Shown in pieces: positions 6,699 through 7,824 of a DNA stretch of 7,824 nt. The stretch covers positions 1 to 7,824 of the forward strand of contig JAOZQW010000098.1 of NCBI GenBank assembly GCA_029932015.1. Reading direction: 5' to 3'. Positions within the stretch are counted from its first letter, which is position 1. The number at the start of each line of letters is the position of its first letter. The notes below the pieces were generated by a model. The model saw only the letters and a list, made by a program, of their open reading frames with translations, made no database searches and had not been told where the DNA came from. Origin of the DNA: Candidatus Fermentibacteraceae bacterium (GTDB lineage Bacteria; Fermentibacterota; Fermentibacteria; Fermentibacterales; JCC-6). Position numbers and translations under genes: made by a program.

Positions 6699-7824
6699 TT
6701 GAAAGTACTGCTTGTTCAATCCCCTACCGGACGACCTGAAGCTCCCATATATCCCCTTGGCCTTGCATTTCTTGCGGGTCAGCTCGCGGAGCACAGCCTG
6801 GCCTTCATTGATCAGAGTCTGGAGAAGAACTCCCTGCCTGCCCTGGAGAGGATGCTGGATCAATTCACCCCGGATGTCATCTGCATCTCGCTCAGGAACA
6901 TTGACGACAGCTCCTATCCGGTGACTTTCTCCTATATCGAACCATTCGCTGCTGTTATGGAGAAGCTGGAGGACTGGGAGGGAACCGTCGTGCTGGGGGG
7001 GACCGGATTTTCCATATATCCTGAACTCATCCTCGAACGCTTCCCGAGAGTGGATTTCGGTCTTCCCGGAGAAGGGGAAGAGACCCTCCCTGCACTGCTT
7101 GCACATCTGGAGACTGATTTAGGCATCCCAGGATGGAGCGGAGGAAGACTGCTGCCATGGGGAAGGGCCGACATCAGCGCAATGAAGCCTCCTGATTACA
7201 CCTTCATCGATCCCGCGCCCTACGAACGGAACGGTGGTATCGGTGTCCAGAGCCGCAGGGGATGTGCTTTCAGCTGCACATATTGCACATATGGCTATCT
7301 GAGCGGGAAGACATTCCGACTAAGACCGGTTGAACATGTCATTGATGAACTCAGGCGCCTGAATGAGCTGGGAGTGAAGGAATTCATGTTCGTGGATTCC
7401 GTATTCAATGCCCCTGAGGAGTATTTCGAGCAGCTCATTACCGCCATACGCTCTGCCGGACTCGGCCTGAGATGGGGAGCCTGGCTGGACGAGTCGGTCA
7501 CACCTGACCAGCTCCGAAGAATGCGGGATGCAGGCGCGGTCAATGTTGATTTCTCACCTGATGCCTTCACCGACAAAGGACTTCGGCTCCTTGGCAAGAG
7601 AGGGAGCGCTTCAGGACTCTACCCGGCGGTCAGGGCGGCGAGGAAGACCGGTCTGAGGGTCGGGGTCAATTTCTTCAATGGCAATCCGGGTGAAGGACTT
7701 GCCGCTTTCCTGGGAAAACTCTTCTTCATGCTGAGGGCAAGGCTTTTGCTCGGCTGGGGGAGCACGTTTGTCAACATCGGAACGATCAGAGCATATGCGC
7801 ACTCACCCATCGCTGCACAGATGA
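6699..7824 (+). CDS. B12-binding domain radical SAM protein, 3' end beyond window
   Basis: An open frame of 375 codons from TTG at 6699 to the window edge; the C-terminus is missing. The N-terminal half (about 1-135) is a cobalamin-binding-type Rossmann domain: MKVLLVQSP, YPLGLAFLAGQL, PDVICISLRN, VVLGGTGFSIYPE and GLPGEGEETLP. It lacks the DxHxxG histidine, as is common in B12-dependent radical SAM enzymes. The radical SAM domain begins near 180, with the cluster motif CAFSCTYC giving Cys189, Cys193 and Cys196 (CX3CX2C). Later elements are FMFVDSVFN, a strand ending in DFSPDAF, NFFNGNPGEG and the IRAYAHSP segment typical of this class. Such proteins often perform methylations or ring and carbon-skeleton rearrangements in lipid, cofactor or natural-product pathways. 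The substrate here is unknown, and the minus-strand neighbours do not indicate one. The start is supported by a strong Shine-Dalgarno sequence. Confidence 0.93.
   Translation, partial: MKVLLVQSPTGRPEAPIYPLGLAFLAGQLAEHSLAFIDQSLEKNSLPALERMLDQFTPDVICISLRNIDDSSYPVTFSYIEPFAAVMEKLEDWEGTVVLGGTGFSIYPELILERFPRVDFGLPGEGEETLPALLAHLETDLGIPGWSGGRLLPWGRADISAMKPPDYTFIDPAPYERNGGIGVQSRRGCAFSCTYCTYGYLSGKTFRLRPVEHVIDELRRLNELGVKEFMFVDSVFNAPEEYFEQLITAIRSAGLGLRWGAWLDESVTPDQLRRMRDAGAVNVDFSPDAFTDKGLRLLGKRGSASGLYPAVRAARKTGLRVGVNFFNGNPGEGLAAFLGKLFFMLRARLLLGWGSTFVNIGTIRAYAHSPIAAQM

Overview
The window is a gene-dense piece of bacterial chromosome of moderate GC content. It holds six protein-coding genes and no RNA gene, insertion sequence, CRISPR array or convincing repeat. 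TTG starts, ATGA stop/start overlaps, a purine-rich Shine-Dalgarno sequence and a family set of HD-GYP, CAP and B12-binding radical SAM proteins point to a Gram-negative-type or candidate-phylum bacterium. Nothing in the sequence fixes the phylum.

Minus strand, 1-2268: a two-gene module. A GT4-type glycosyltransferase (1099-2268) overlaps by ATGA with an alkaline-phosphatase-superfamily phosphodiesterase (1102 down to the left window edge, 3' end missing). The pairing suggests work on a glycan or glycoconjugate, but the substrate cannot be read from the sequence. By eye this block is more AT-rich than the rest of the window.

Minus strand, 2332-6649: a three-gene cluster, transcribed right to left and joined by two successive 4-base ATGA overlaps. 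The order is a secreted CAP-domain protein, a multi-pass membrane protein ending in an intact HD-GYP domain, and a second membrane protein of the same layout whose HD-GYP domain has lost nearly all metal-binding residues. This is the most interesting part of the window: an apparent active enzyme/pseudoenzyme pair for cyclic dinucleotide signalling, made together with an exported protein.

Plus strand, 6699 to the right edge: the start of a divergently transcribed B12-binding radical SAM protein with a TTG start and a strong Shine-Dalgarno sequence. Its C-terminus lies outside the window. Fewer than 50 bases separate the divergent start codons, so promoters for both directions must overlap the coding ends.
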